Assembly: GCA_050330855.1 (NCBI GenBank)
Contig: JBHJNL010000121.1
Span: forward strand, 1 to 64,000
Direction of reading: 5' to 3'
Length of the DNA stretch: 64,000 nt
DNA from: RCC1774 sp050330855
GTDB taxonomy: Bacteria > Cyanobacteriota > Cyanobacteriia > Thermosynechococcales > Thermosynechococcaceae
Shown: piece after piece, positions 1 through 6,375 of the stretch
Layout: every line of letters starts with the position of its first letter
Numbering within the stretch: the stretch's first letter is position 1
Made by a program: the position numbers and the translations under genes
The notes under the pieces: model-generated
What the model was told of the DNA's origin: nothing
The model's database searches: none
What the model saw: the letters and a program-made list of their open reading frames with translations, nothing else

Positions 1-29
1 GCGTATTGAGTTATCCATGACACTATCGT

Positions 30-90
30 TCTGAAGTACCTCTTCAGATCATTCCATAGGAATGAAAAAGAAAACACGCTATATGTAGCG
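30..90. repeat. three consecutive small hairpins
   Basis: Three perfect inverted repeats lie within 61 bases: arms TCTGAAG/CTTCAGA (30-36, 42-48), TCATTCC/GGAATGA (49-55, 59-65) and CGCTA/TAGCG (77-81, 86-90). No coding frame is visible in 1-221. They could be the structured end of a transcript from outside the window, or a short mobile repeat. The role is unknown. The rest of 1-221 shows nothing I can name. Confidence 0.4.
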
Positions 91-221
91 CTTCACCACG
101 CTAATTCCCGGAGAGCCAATTGTTTTTGATGCTTACCTGCCAAAATGGAACTATACGGCTAAGCCCCAGATGGCCTAATTCTGGATATTATTTAATCCAC
201 GATCCTTAGAAGATAACTGCC

Positions 222-632
222 ATGCGTGATCTCAAATTGCTGCCGTGGCGACCCCTATTCAATGTCGCTGGGGTAACGGTTGCGATCGCAACCCTCTCCG
301 ACACCCTTCTGGGCTTTTTAGTACTCCGCTCATCAGTGGCTCAATCTATTTTCGGCATTATTGCGGCACCGGCCTGGGCATTGCTGACCTTTGCGATTGC
401 AAGCCTTTGGGTCGGCGTCTTGGCGGTCATGGTTCTAGAGCGTTGGTTTACCCACATTCGGGTCTCTGTTCCTGTGCTGTGGGCCTTGATTGCCTGCGTC
501 GCCCTAGTGCTGTGGGTGCGCTCTCTTTTCCCTATCCCCGGCCTCTTGCTCGGCAATATACAAAGCCTCTCCCTGATTGGATTGCTGCTCGGCGTATTTT
601 GGAAAGGTCTGCGCCGCTGGCCCTGGCGTTGA
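222..632 (+). CDS. small hypothetical membrane protein
   Basis: This 136-residue protein is strongly hydrophobic, with about four membrane-spanning stretches (roughly residues 15-35, 42-75, 82-100 and 108-128) and a basic Trp/Arg-rich C-terminal tail (GLRRWPWR). It is probably an inner-membrane protein; I recognise no family motif. The ATG start follows a weak purine stretch. The stop lies 3 bases from the convergent end of ntcA, so the two genes are packed tail to tail. An extended HIP1 palindrome (GGTTGCGATCGCAACC, 279-294) sits inside the gene. It is likely real because of its uniform hydrophobicity and ATG start, but its function is unknown. Confidence 0.6.
   Translation: MRDLKLLPWRPLFNVAGVTVAIATLSDTLLGFLVLRSSVAQSIFGIIAAPAWALLTFAIASLWVGVLAVMVLERWFTHIRVSVPVLWALIACVALVLWVRSLFPIPGLLLGNIQSLSLIGLLLGVFWKGLRRWPWR
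279..294. repeat. HIP1 palindrome (extended copy)
   Basis: GCGATCGC flanked by GGTT/AACC forms a 16-base perfect palindrome. HIP1 octamers recur across the window, for example at 4682-4689, 5172-5179 and 6440-6447. Their abundance is a well-known mark of many cyanobacterial genomes and is the main base-composition clue to the host. Confidence 0.85.
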
Positions 633-635
633 ACC

Positions 636-1310
636 CTAAGAAAATCCCTTTCCTAACAAAATAGGGTTATGGACCGTAATCTTCTTTTTGTGGATGGAAA
701 TCTTCTCTTGATCCCTCAGCTCTCCCAGTAAGCGAGTAACGGTGACTCGTGTCGAACCAATCGCCTCGGCGATCGCCTGATGGGATAGCTTCAAATCGAT
801 CGTAATGCCCGGTCCACTTTGAATGCCAAAATCCTTGCAGAGAATGAGCAAAAAGCTCACTAATCGAGAGGCCATATCACGATGGGCTAGGGTTTCGATC
901 ATCATCTCTGTCTGCAAGATCCGAGACGATAGTCCCTGCATCAGCACAATCGGCAGCTCCGGGTCGTCTTTCATCGCTTTTTCGACCTGCTCAGTGGGCA
1001 CCGATAGCAGCTCTGTTTGGGTAAAGGCCACCGCATGGTAGAAGCGATCAGATTTTTGCTGGGTGAGCAAAGACAGGACACCAAAGACGCTATTTTCGCG
1101 CAGGAGAGCCACCGTAATCTCTTCACCGGCTTCGTAGACCCGCGAGAGCTTGACCGCCCCCCGAATCAAAAAATAAACCCGCTCTGCCGGATCACCGGGA
1201 AAAAAAATGGTCTTGCCTCGGTCAAAGGTTTCGGCCACGGGCGGAAACTGACCGTTGCTCATCTGCCGAAAAACGGCTGCTAGGGGACTAACTTGAGTCA
1301 TCATTACCAT
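636..1310 (-). CDS. ntcA: global nitrogen regulator NtcA (Crp/Fnr family)
   Basis: NtcA is the cyanobacterial transcription factor that senses 2-oxoglutarate and activates nitrogen-assimilation genes when ammonium is scarce. The 224-residue length matches the family. An effector-binding beta-roll covers about residues 25-135 (FFPGDPAERVYFLIRGAVKL, AGEEITVALLRENSVFG). The long dimer helix contains ILQTEMMIETLAHRD, and a C-terminal helix-turn-helix at about 175-195 carries the invariant LSHQAIAEAIGSTRVTVTRL. The tail ISIHKKKITVHNP is diagnostic of NtcA rather than of other Crp-like proteins. ATG codons at residues 1, 3 and 4 make the exact start uncertain by a few codons. A perfect NtcA site lies about 240 bases upstream, which suggests autoregulation. 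Confidence 0.96.
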   Translation of the reverse strand: MVMMTQVSPLAAVFRQMSNGQFPPVAETFDRGKTIFFPGDPAERVYFLIRGAVKLSRVYEAGEEITVALLRENSVFGVLSLLTQQKSDRFYHAVAFTQTELLSVPTEQVEKAMKDDPELPIVLMQGLSSRILQTEMMIETLAHRDMASRLVSFLLILCKDFGIQSGPGITIDLKLSHQAIAEAIGSTRVTVTRLLGELRDQEKISIHKKKITVHNPILLGKGFS

Positions 1311-1422
1311 GCTTACGCTGCCCTGAGTGTTGTCTGATTAGGACTTCAAGAAGGCACGACATGTGAAACACTTGATCCAAAGGCAAGGCTTTTAGCTGTC
1401 GATACCGTTGAGTTTGGTGAGA

Positions 1423-1444
1423 TGTAGAAATATCTTCCTCTACA
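1423..1444. repeat. inverted repeat upstream of ntcA
   Basis: The arms TGTAGA and TCTACA (6 bases each) are separated by 10 bases, between ntcA and the NtcA site. The spacing is wrong for NtcA (GTA-N8-TAC). It could be a second regulator site or a chance match. Confidence 0.25.
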
Positions 1445-1550
1445 CCTATTGCTTATGGGTGTTTATTGGAATAAAGCGCTTTAAATATTTATGAGTACTT
1501 AATTTTGATAGGCATCTGTACCACTTAAGCGGACTCGCAGAGGTTTGTAT

Positions 1551-1564
1551 GTATCATCTGATAC
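1551..1564. promoter_or_regulatory. NtcA binding site (GTA-N8-TAC)
   Basis: GTATCATCTGATAC is a perfect dyad matching the GTA-N8-TAC consensus. It lies in the 403-base region between divergent ntcA (start 1310) and fabI (start 1714). Reading towards ntcA, 22 bases after the box there is TTAAGT, one mismatch from the TAN3T -10 element of class II NtcA promoters. Reading towards fabI I find no hexamer that fits TAN3T at that spacing. Positive autoregulation of ntcA is established in model cyanobacteria, and an effect on fabI is only possible. The remainder of 1311-1713 holds no gene. Confidence 0.8.
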
Positions 1565-1713
1565 AGAACAGACAGCGGTAGCGCTTAAATATTTAGAGAA
1601 TCTTTCGTTTAACATCGATTTATGGACGATTAGCTGCATTTATTGAGTTTTTGCCTGTCTATAGCGCTATTTAAGTTTCATTGTCCAAATATTCTGTTAT
1701 TACACCACAATCC

Positions 1714-2490
1714 ATGCTGAACTTGACTGGGAAAAATGCCCTCGTGACCGGCATTGCTAATAATCGCTCCATTGCTTGGGGCATCGCCCAACAGCTCCAT
1801 CAAGCCGGGGGCAACTTGGGGGTCACCTATCTCCCTGATCAGAAAGGCCGCCATGAAGGCAAAGTCAAAACCCTCGTAGAGCCACTATCCCCTAGTCTCT
1901 TTTTGCCCTGCAATGTTCAAGATCAAGATCAGGTGGATTCAACCTTTCAAGCGATCAAAGACCAATGGGGCAAGCTCGATATTTTGATTCACTGCCTCGC
2001 CTTCGCTAATCGCGATGACCTCATGGGTGATTTTAGTCAAACGAGTCTAGAGGGCTTCAATCTGGCATTGAATGTCAGCGCCTATTCATTGATTCAACTG
2101 GCTGCCGCGGCTAAACCTCTCATGACTGAAGGGGGAAGCATCATCACGCTGAGCTACCTGGGCGGTGTGCAGGTGATTCCGAACTACAACGTCATGGGCA
2201 TTGCGAAAGCGGCCCTAGAAATGAATGTGAAGTATCTTGCCGCTGAAATGGGTTCGCAAAATATTCGCGTCAATGGCATCTCCGCCGGTCCGATTCGCAC
2301 ATTGGCCTCATCTGCGGTGGGCGGCATTTTAGACATGATCCATCATGTTGAAGCAACAGCGCCACTGAAGCGCACCGTGACTCAAACCGAAGTGGGTAAT
2401 ACGGCTGCATTTCTGAGTAGCGATTTATCCAGCGGCATTACGGGGCAGATTATCTATGTAGACTCTGGCTACTGCATTATGGGCATGTGA
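1714..2490 (+). CDS. fabI: enoyl-[acyl-carrier-protein] reductase [NADH] FabI
   Basis: FabI catalyses the last reductive step of each fatty-acid elongation cycle in type II FAS. From ATG 1714 the protein has 258 residues and begins MLNLTGKNALVTGIANN, the usual length and N-terminus of cyanobacterial FabI. A TTG start at 1681 would add 11 atypical residues. The nucleotide-binding GIANNRSIAWGIA motif is near the N-terminus. The FabI-type catalytic pair Tyr-x6-Lys is seen in PNYNVMGIAKAA, and the substrate-loop region RTLASSAVGG is intact. The C-terminus GQIIYVDSGYCIMGM is typical. The gene is divergent from ntcA across the NtcA box. Confidence 0.95.
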   Translation: MLNLTGKNALVTGIANNRSIAWGIAQQLHQAGGNLGVTYLPDQKGRHEGKVKTLVEPLSPSLFLPCNVQDQDQVDSTFQAIKDQWGKLDILIHCLAFANRDDLMGDFSQTSLEGFNLALNVSAYSLIQLAAAAKPLMTEGGSIITLSYLGGVQVIPNYNVMGIAKAALEMNVKYLAAEMGSQNIRVNGISAGPIRTLASSAVGGILDMIHHVEATAPLKRTVTQTEVGNTAAFLSSDLSSGITGQIIYVDSGYCIMGM

Positions 2491-2579
2491 AATCTGGAAC
2501 GCTTTAGGGTTTATCCCTGATGGGCTGATAACACTTGTCTGTTGCCGCTGAGCCGCTCGATCAATTCTATGATTAAGGC

Positions 2580-3434
2580 ATGGAACCATTAAGTTTGGGG
2601 TTATTTGCAGGTTTAGGGATTTCGGCGGGCGTCATGGCTGGCATGCTGGGCATTGGTGGCGGCATGCTGATCGTGCCCGGTTTGTTCTACCTGTTTAGCA
2701 TTATTCATTTACCTGAAGCCTCTTTAATGCACATGGCCGCCGGTACTTCCATGTGCATCATGATCTGCACCTCAGTCTCTTCAACTTGGGCGCACCACTC
2801 TAAGGGTCATATCCACTGGTCAATTTTTCGCAATATTGTTGTCTGGCTGGGTCTCGGAGTCGTCGTTGGCAATCTACTGGCGAATCGACTCCCCAACGAC
2901 TTGCTAGAGCTTATTTTTGGACTGTTTTTATTTGCGATCGCAATCAAAATTTTCTTGGGTCTTAAACCGAAAGAAGGCCAAGATGATGTAGATAAAGCGC
3001 CTCACCCCGTAATGACTGGCTCCGTGGGCATGGCGATCGGCTTTAAGTCAGGCGTCTTGGGGATTGGTGGCGGAGCTTTGAGTGTCCCCTTTCTGTTGTA
3101 CTGTGGCCTACCGATGAACCAAGCCAGCGGCACCTCGGCCTCCTTTACGCTTCCCATTGCGATTACAGGAACGCTATCATTCCTGTTTTGGAGCCACAAC
3201 CCTGAGATAATTCCGTGGTCTACGGGCTATGTGTATTGGCCTGCAGTGGCGATGGTGGCACCGCTCACCATGATTGGCGCTCCCATTGGCGCGCAGTTGT
3301 CTCGCATCGTACCGGCTGTTCAGCTCAAGGTCATCTTTGCGTGCCTGTTGCTGTTTATCAGCTTGAGAATGTTGGTGGGCACCAGCTATTTCAACGCTCT
3401 GAGTAGTGTAGCGGTCTCTTTCGGACGGGTGTAA
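2580..3434 (+). CDS. sulfite exporter TauE/SafE family permease
   Basis: This 284-residue integral membrane protein has the internal duplication typical of TauE/SafE permeases. Two glycine-rich motifs, LGIGGG at about residues 23-28 and 159-164, each open a half with about four membrane helices. The loop between the halves is charged (KPKEGQDDVDK). Family members move small organic or inorganic anions such as sulfite and sulfoacetate, but the substrate here cannot be read from sequence. The ATG is preceded by AAGG almost directly, so a downstream Met start is conceivable. It stands alone, 89 bases after fabI. Confidence 0.85.
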   Translation: MEPLSLGLFAGLGISAGVMAGMLGIGGGMLIVPGLFYLFSIIHLPEASLMHMAAGTSMCIMICTSVSSTWAHHSKGHIHWSIFRNIVVWLGLGVVVGNLLANRLPNDLLELIFGLFLFAIAIKIFLGLKPKEGQDDVDKAPHPVMTGSVGMAIGFKSGVLGIGGGALSVPFLLYCGLPMNQASGTSASFTLPIAITGTLSFLFWSHNPEIIPWSTGYVYWPAVAMVAPLTMIGAPIGAQLSRIVPAVQLKVIFACLLLFISLRMLVGTSYFNALSSVAVSFGRV

Positions 3435-3486
3435 GTCTGGCCCTCGCCCAGGCCTGGAGAGAGCCAACGCTAGATTGAATCTCGAC

Positions 3487-3963
3487 TTAGTGCGCTAAGT
3501 CGTAAGGATTCTTCTCACCATTAACGCTATGGACAAAGGGCTGAACAACGGTCAACGTGTCGCCATCTTTGCTGACGAGAAAGTCAATGTCATATTTGTT
3601 GCCGGTTTTCGGATCGACGAAATCAGCACAGCTTGTATAGAGCGATCCTTTGTTCTGAACCCCAGCATGGAAACCATCAGGATACTTCTCGCTCGTGGCA
3701 AGCTGAAGCTGAAGGACTTTCCCTTGATAGATAATCGGCATCAGTTCGTCATCTGCGGTTAACTGATTGACGTAGGCTTTCATCACCTCTTGAACAGCGG
3801 CATTTTCATCGGGTGATGCAGCGATGATCTGAGGCTCAGATGGCTCACTCTGAGCTGCAGGTGTGTTCTTGGCTTCCAGCGTTTGGCTCTGGTTGGCAAA
3901 CAGCGCGGCGGCTGGAATGACGGCAATTCCAAGGGCAAGAATCAGAATATTTTTAGATTTCAT
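3487..3963 (-). CDS. secreted hypothetical protein
   Basis: From the ATG at 3963 the product has 158 residues. This start is chosen because GGAG lies 8 bases upstream and because the N-terminus MKSKNILILALGIAVIPAAALFA is a classic signal peptide. A low-complexity Ala/Pro/Ser/Glu linker (about 30-55) leads to a mixed alpha/beta domain with two cysteines, probably in the periplasm or outside the cell. I do not recognise the family. It lies 86 bases downstream of the anti-sigma gene on the same strand and may be part of that regulon, although this is inference. Confidence 0.6.
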   Translation of the reverse strand: MKSKNILILALGIAVIPAAALFANQSQTLEAKNTPAAQSEPSEPQIIAASPDENAAVQEVMKAYVNQLTADDELMPIIYQGKVLQLQLATSEKYPDGFHAGVQNKGSLYTSCADFVDPKTGNKYDIDFLVSKDGDTLTVVQPFVHSVNGEKNPYDLAH

Positions 3964-4049
3964 TATTAGTCTCCGGATAAAGGTGAGGCTCACTGCCATC
4001 TATTAGTAATACGAGTGAGTGGTCTAAACGGATGTTATAGAGACCTTAT

Positions 4050-4886
4050 CTAAATGGCCTGGAGCACTGGGGCGATTTTCTTCATTTCTGGCACGGGCAG
4101 ATCGCCGACTAAAAGGTAGATGTACTTTTGATTGCCCCAGATAAAGACGTTGGGGCCTGCTGCGACCTGAACCAAGGGACCGACTTCATTGGCCTTGGGA
4201 AACCCCTCAGAACGCAAGAGCTGATAGAACGACACGGTTTGCCCCGTAGGGACTTGGTAAGATAATCGAATTCCCTTTGTGTTTTTCAGTTCACAAAAAC
4301 TGCCCCCCAAAAGTTTGACTTTTTTCAGATGGGGTAACTCCTCTGAAAGTTTGATGCGACCAGAATAGACCGAGCGGATCTCTGCGATATTGGAGGTTGC
4401 CAGATCCACTGGCCCCTGGCTGCGTATTAACGAATGACGATGATCGGCCAAAACTTCTTCAAAGGAATTCCAAAACGAATTCTGGTTGCGAGGCACTATC
4501 TCTTCAGCGGTGATCGCAATCTTGTCGGGCTGCTGCGCTAGCTGCTGGCGATAGTGCCAGTTTTGTACCCCTAGAACCAGAACCAGTCCTGTCAACATGC
4601 TAACCACCATCGGCCCCCACGGAATGCGGCGCTTTCTCCGTTTCACCTCAAGTCGTGGGGGCAGCGCTGCGGCAATAATTTGCGATCGCAACGCCCCCGG
4701 TGGCTCTGCTGCCTCTAACCCAAAGGGAATGGCTCCTAGTGCGGTTTGTAGACTGAGCACCTCAGCTTCGATACGGGGCTGGTCACGCAGCAAGATCTGG
4801 AACTGGGCGAGTTCCTCTGGCTCTAGATCGCCGAGGACATACCCTGCGATCAGTTCCTGTTGTTCGGGTGTAAGCGGATTAGACAT
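4050..4886 (-). CDS. membrane anti-sigma factor (RskA-like)
   Basis: This 278-residue partner of the ECF sigma factor presumably holds it at the membrane until a stress signal arrives. The cytoplasmic N-terminus (LTPEQQELIAGYVLGDLEPEE, about residues 4-24) resembles the anti-sigma-K sigma-binding helix bundle. One membrane segment lies near 100-120 (WGPMVVSMLTGLVLVLGV), after a basic stop-transfer cluster (RRKRR). The remaining 150 or so residues are extracytoplasmic. The N-domain lacks the His-x3-Cys-x2-Cys zinc motif of ZAS anti-sigmas. The ATG at 4886 overlaps the sigma stop by 8 bases, so translation is probably coupled. An in-frame upstream start (4913) is less likely. Confidence 0.75.
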   Translation of the reverse strand: MSNPLTPEQQELIAGYVLGDLEPEELAQFQILLRDQPRIEAEVLSLQTALGAIPFGLEAAEPPGALRSQIIAAALPPRLEVKRRKRRIPWGPMVVSMLTGLVLVLGVQNWHYRQQLAQQPDKIAITAEEIVPRNQNSFWNSFEEVLADHRHSLIRSQGPVDLATSNIAEIRSVYSGRIKLSEELPHLKKVKLLGGSFCELKNTKGIRLSYQVPTGQTVSFYQLLRSEGFPKANEVGPLVQVAAGPNVFIWGNQKYIYLLVGDLPVPEMKKIAPVLQAI

Positions 4887-5427
4887 TGTGAACCTCTTCC
4901 TTGAGCTGATCACGCAACTTCAATAATCCCTGTCTGGCCCAGCCCTTTACCGTTCCGAGGGGTCTCTGCAGCCGCTTCGCAATGTCTGATTGACTGAGTC
5001 CTTCGTAATAGCTCAGTTCTAGCACCTGTCTCTGGCGATCAGAAAGCTGTGCTAAAGCCCCGCGCACCTGCTCTCGACGTTCTTGCAGTGCAGCCTGTTC
5101 AACCGGCTGCATTGTGGGGGTTCCGGTCATATCACCTTGCCAGCGCTTGAGGATTTGGCGTCGATTGCTACGCGATCGCAACCGATCAATGGCGTGAGAG
5201 CGCGTCAGCGTGGTGAGATAGCTGCCCAGTGAGCCACGCTGTGAATTGTAGGAGCCACCTTGATAGAGCTTCAAAAAAACCTCTTGGGTTAGATCTTCGG
5301 CCTCTTGCCGATGACCTAAAACACGCAGCGATAGCCCATAAACCAAGCCGGCATAGCGATCATAGAGCTGTCCTAAAGCCTCAGATTCCCCCGCCTTTAA
5401 CATCTCAATTAGATCGGCATCGGTCAT
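4879..5427 (-). CDS. ECF-type RNA polymerase sigma-70 factor
   Basis: From ATG 5427, preceded by GGAG at 9 bases, the product has 182 residues. Region 2 is seen in LGQLYDRYAGLVYGLSLRVL and in EAEDLTQEVFLKLYQ (core binding, -10 recognition). Region 4, near the C-terminus, is seen in LSDRQRQVLELSYYEGLSQSD and RPLGTVKGWARQGLLKLR (helix-turn-helix for the -35). No regions 1 or 3 are present, as expected for extracytoplasmic-function sigmas. It is co-transcribed with the overlapping anti-sigma gene. Longer starts up to 5496 exist but lack a ribosome binding site. The target genes are unknown. Confidence 0.88.
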   Translation of the reverse strand: MTDADLIEMLKAGESEALGQLYDRYAGLVYGLSLRVLGHRQEAEDLTQEVFLKLYQGGSYNSQRGSLGSYLTTLTRSHAIDRLRSRSNRRQILKRWQGDMTGTPTMQPVEQAALQERREQVRGALAQLSDRQRQVLELSYYEGLSQSDIAKRLQRPLGTVKGWARQGLLKLRDQLKEEVHNV

Positions 5428-5782
5428 GCTAGGGTTCTCCTGTGCCGGACGGGCGCAATCATTATAGGACCGTTCCAGTAATTGCCGATCTATCATGATC
5501 GCGTCACTCGTATTGATCCCCAGGTGACGTAGGGATGGCCGCGCAGATAGACATCAATCAACTCGACGTGCAACTGTTTAAGATACGGGTGACCGTTACG
5601 ATCGGATGTGGGGAGTCACAATTTGACTAGCAGCAGATACAACTAACCGTTAGACAGCCACAAGCAGTGAGGCAAATGATTAACGATCAATTTTGTTCCT
5701 CTGAGACAATTCTCGCCTCAAGTGCCAACATCGATCATTGAAGCTTAAGATTAAGGCAAGGTGGATGTATTAGGAGTAAGGT
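5428..5782. other. intergenic region upstream of the sigma operon
   Basis: This 355-base region separates the leftward sigma gene from the rightward toxin-antitoxin pair and contains no convincing gene. An inverted repeat CGTCAC (5502-5507) / GTGACG (5524-5529) with a 16-base spacer lies about 80 bases upstream of the sigma start and could be an operator. I see nothing else definite. Confidence 0.3.
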
Positions 5783-5986
5783 ATGCCACAAACACTTTGG
5801 GCTACGATTTGCAAAGGCAAAATTGAGCTTTTAGAATCAACAGAACTTCCCGAAAGAACAAGAGTACTCGTTACAATCCTGCCTGAAGAGGAAGTTGGTT
5901 TTTGGCAGCAGGCCAGCCAACCATCACTAGATGCCGTTTGGGATAATGCTGAGGATGATGTGTATGCCCAATTACTCCAAGCCTGA
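5783..5986 (+). CDS. antitoxin of a MazF/PemK-type module
   Basis: The 67-residue protein has an N-terminal beta-rich half (ATICKGKIELLESTELPERTRVLVTIL) resembling small AbrB/DUF104-like antitoxin DNA-binding domains. Its acidic C-terminal tail (about residues 50-67: SLDAVWDNAEDDVYAQLLQA) is of the kind that wraps the toxin. AGGAG lies 6 bases before the ATG. The toxin start lies inside this gene (23-base overlap), the usual antitoxin-first order, which ensures coupled synthesis. The antitoxin family assignment rests mainly on context. Confidence 0.7.
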   Translation: MPQTLWATICKGKIELLESTELPERTRVLVTILPEEEVGFWQQASQPSLDAVWDNAEDDVYAQLLQA

Positions 5987-6293
5987 CGTCATCTTAATTC
6001 GTTATCCATTTATAGATTTATCAACGTCCAAAGTTAGGCCAGCAGTAGTGGTCAGTCTACCTCATCCGTCTCAGGATATTTTGATCACACCTTTGACTAG
6101 CAAAACTAGATCGTTGCTCAACGGAGAGTTTATCCTTTCTCAATGGTCAGCAGCAGGGGTAAACGTTACCACAGCAATCAAGCGAGGTGTGTACACGGTC
6201 CATGAGAGCTTAGTGATTAAGGTGATTGGTCAGCTAGCCGAAGTGGATGCCATGCAACTACAGCGATCTTTAGCAGACTGGATGGGGCTATAG
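5964..6293 (+). CDS. PemK/MazF-type toxin endoribonuclease
   Basis: From ATG 5964 (GAGG 9 bases upstream) this is a 109-residue MazF-fold protein. The core motifs are present: KPDVILIRYPFIDLSTSKVRPAVVVS, with the conserved RPAVVV strand, then DILITPLTSKT and a C-terminal HESLVIKVIGQLAEVD, matching the usual toxin ending in which the strand precedes a helix. Family members cleave mRNA at short sequences and are neutralised by the upstream antitoxin. The length fits a complete toxin. Further upstream Met codons in frame would extend into the antitoxin gene without a ribosome binding site. Confidence 0.8.
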   Translation: MPNYSKPDVILIRYPFIDLSTSKVRPAVVVSLPHPSQDILITPLTSKTRSLLNGEFILSQWSAAGVNVTTAIKRGVYTVHESLVIKVIGQLAEVDAMQLQRSLADWMGL

Positions 6294-6375
6294 AAATCAG
6301 TATCGCTGAATGCAGCTTGAGCCATCCTATCGCCTGCGATAGAGTCGTAAGCAGTATCACTAAATCTTCCCCTCC

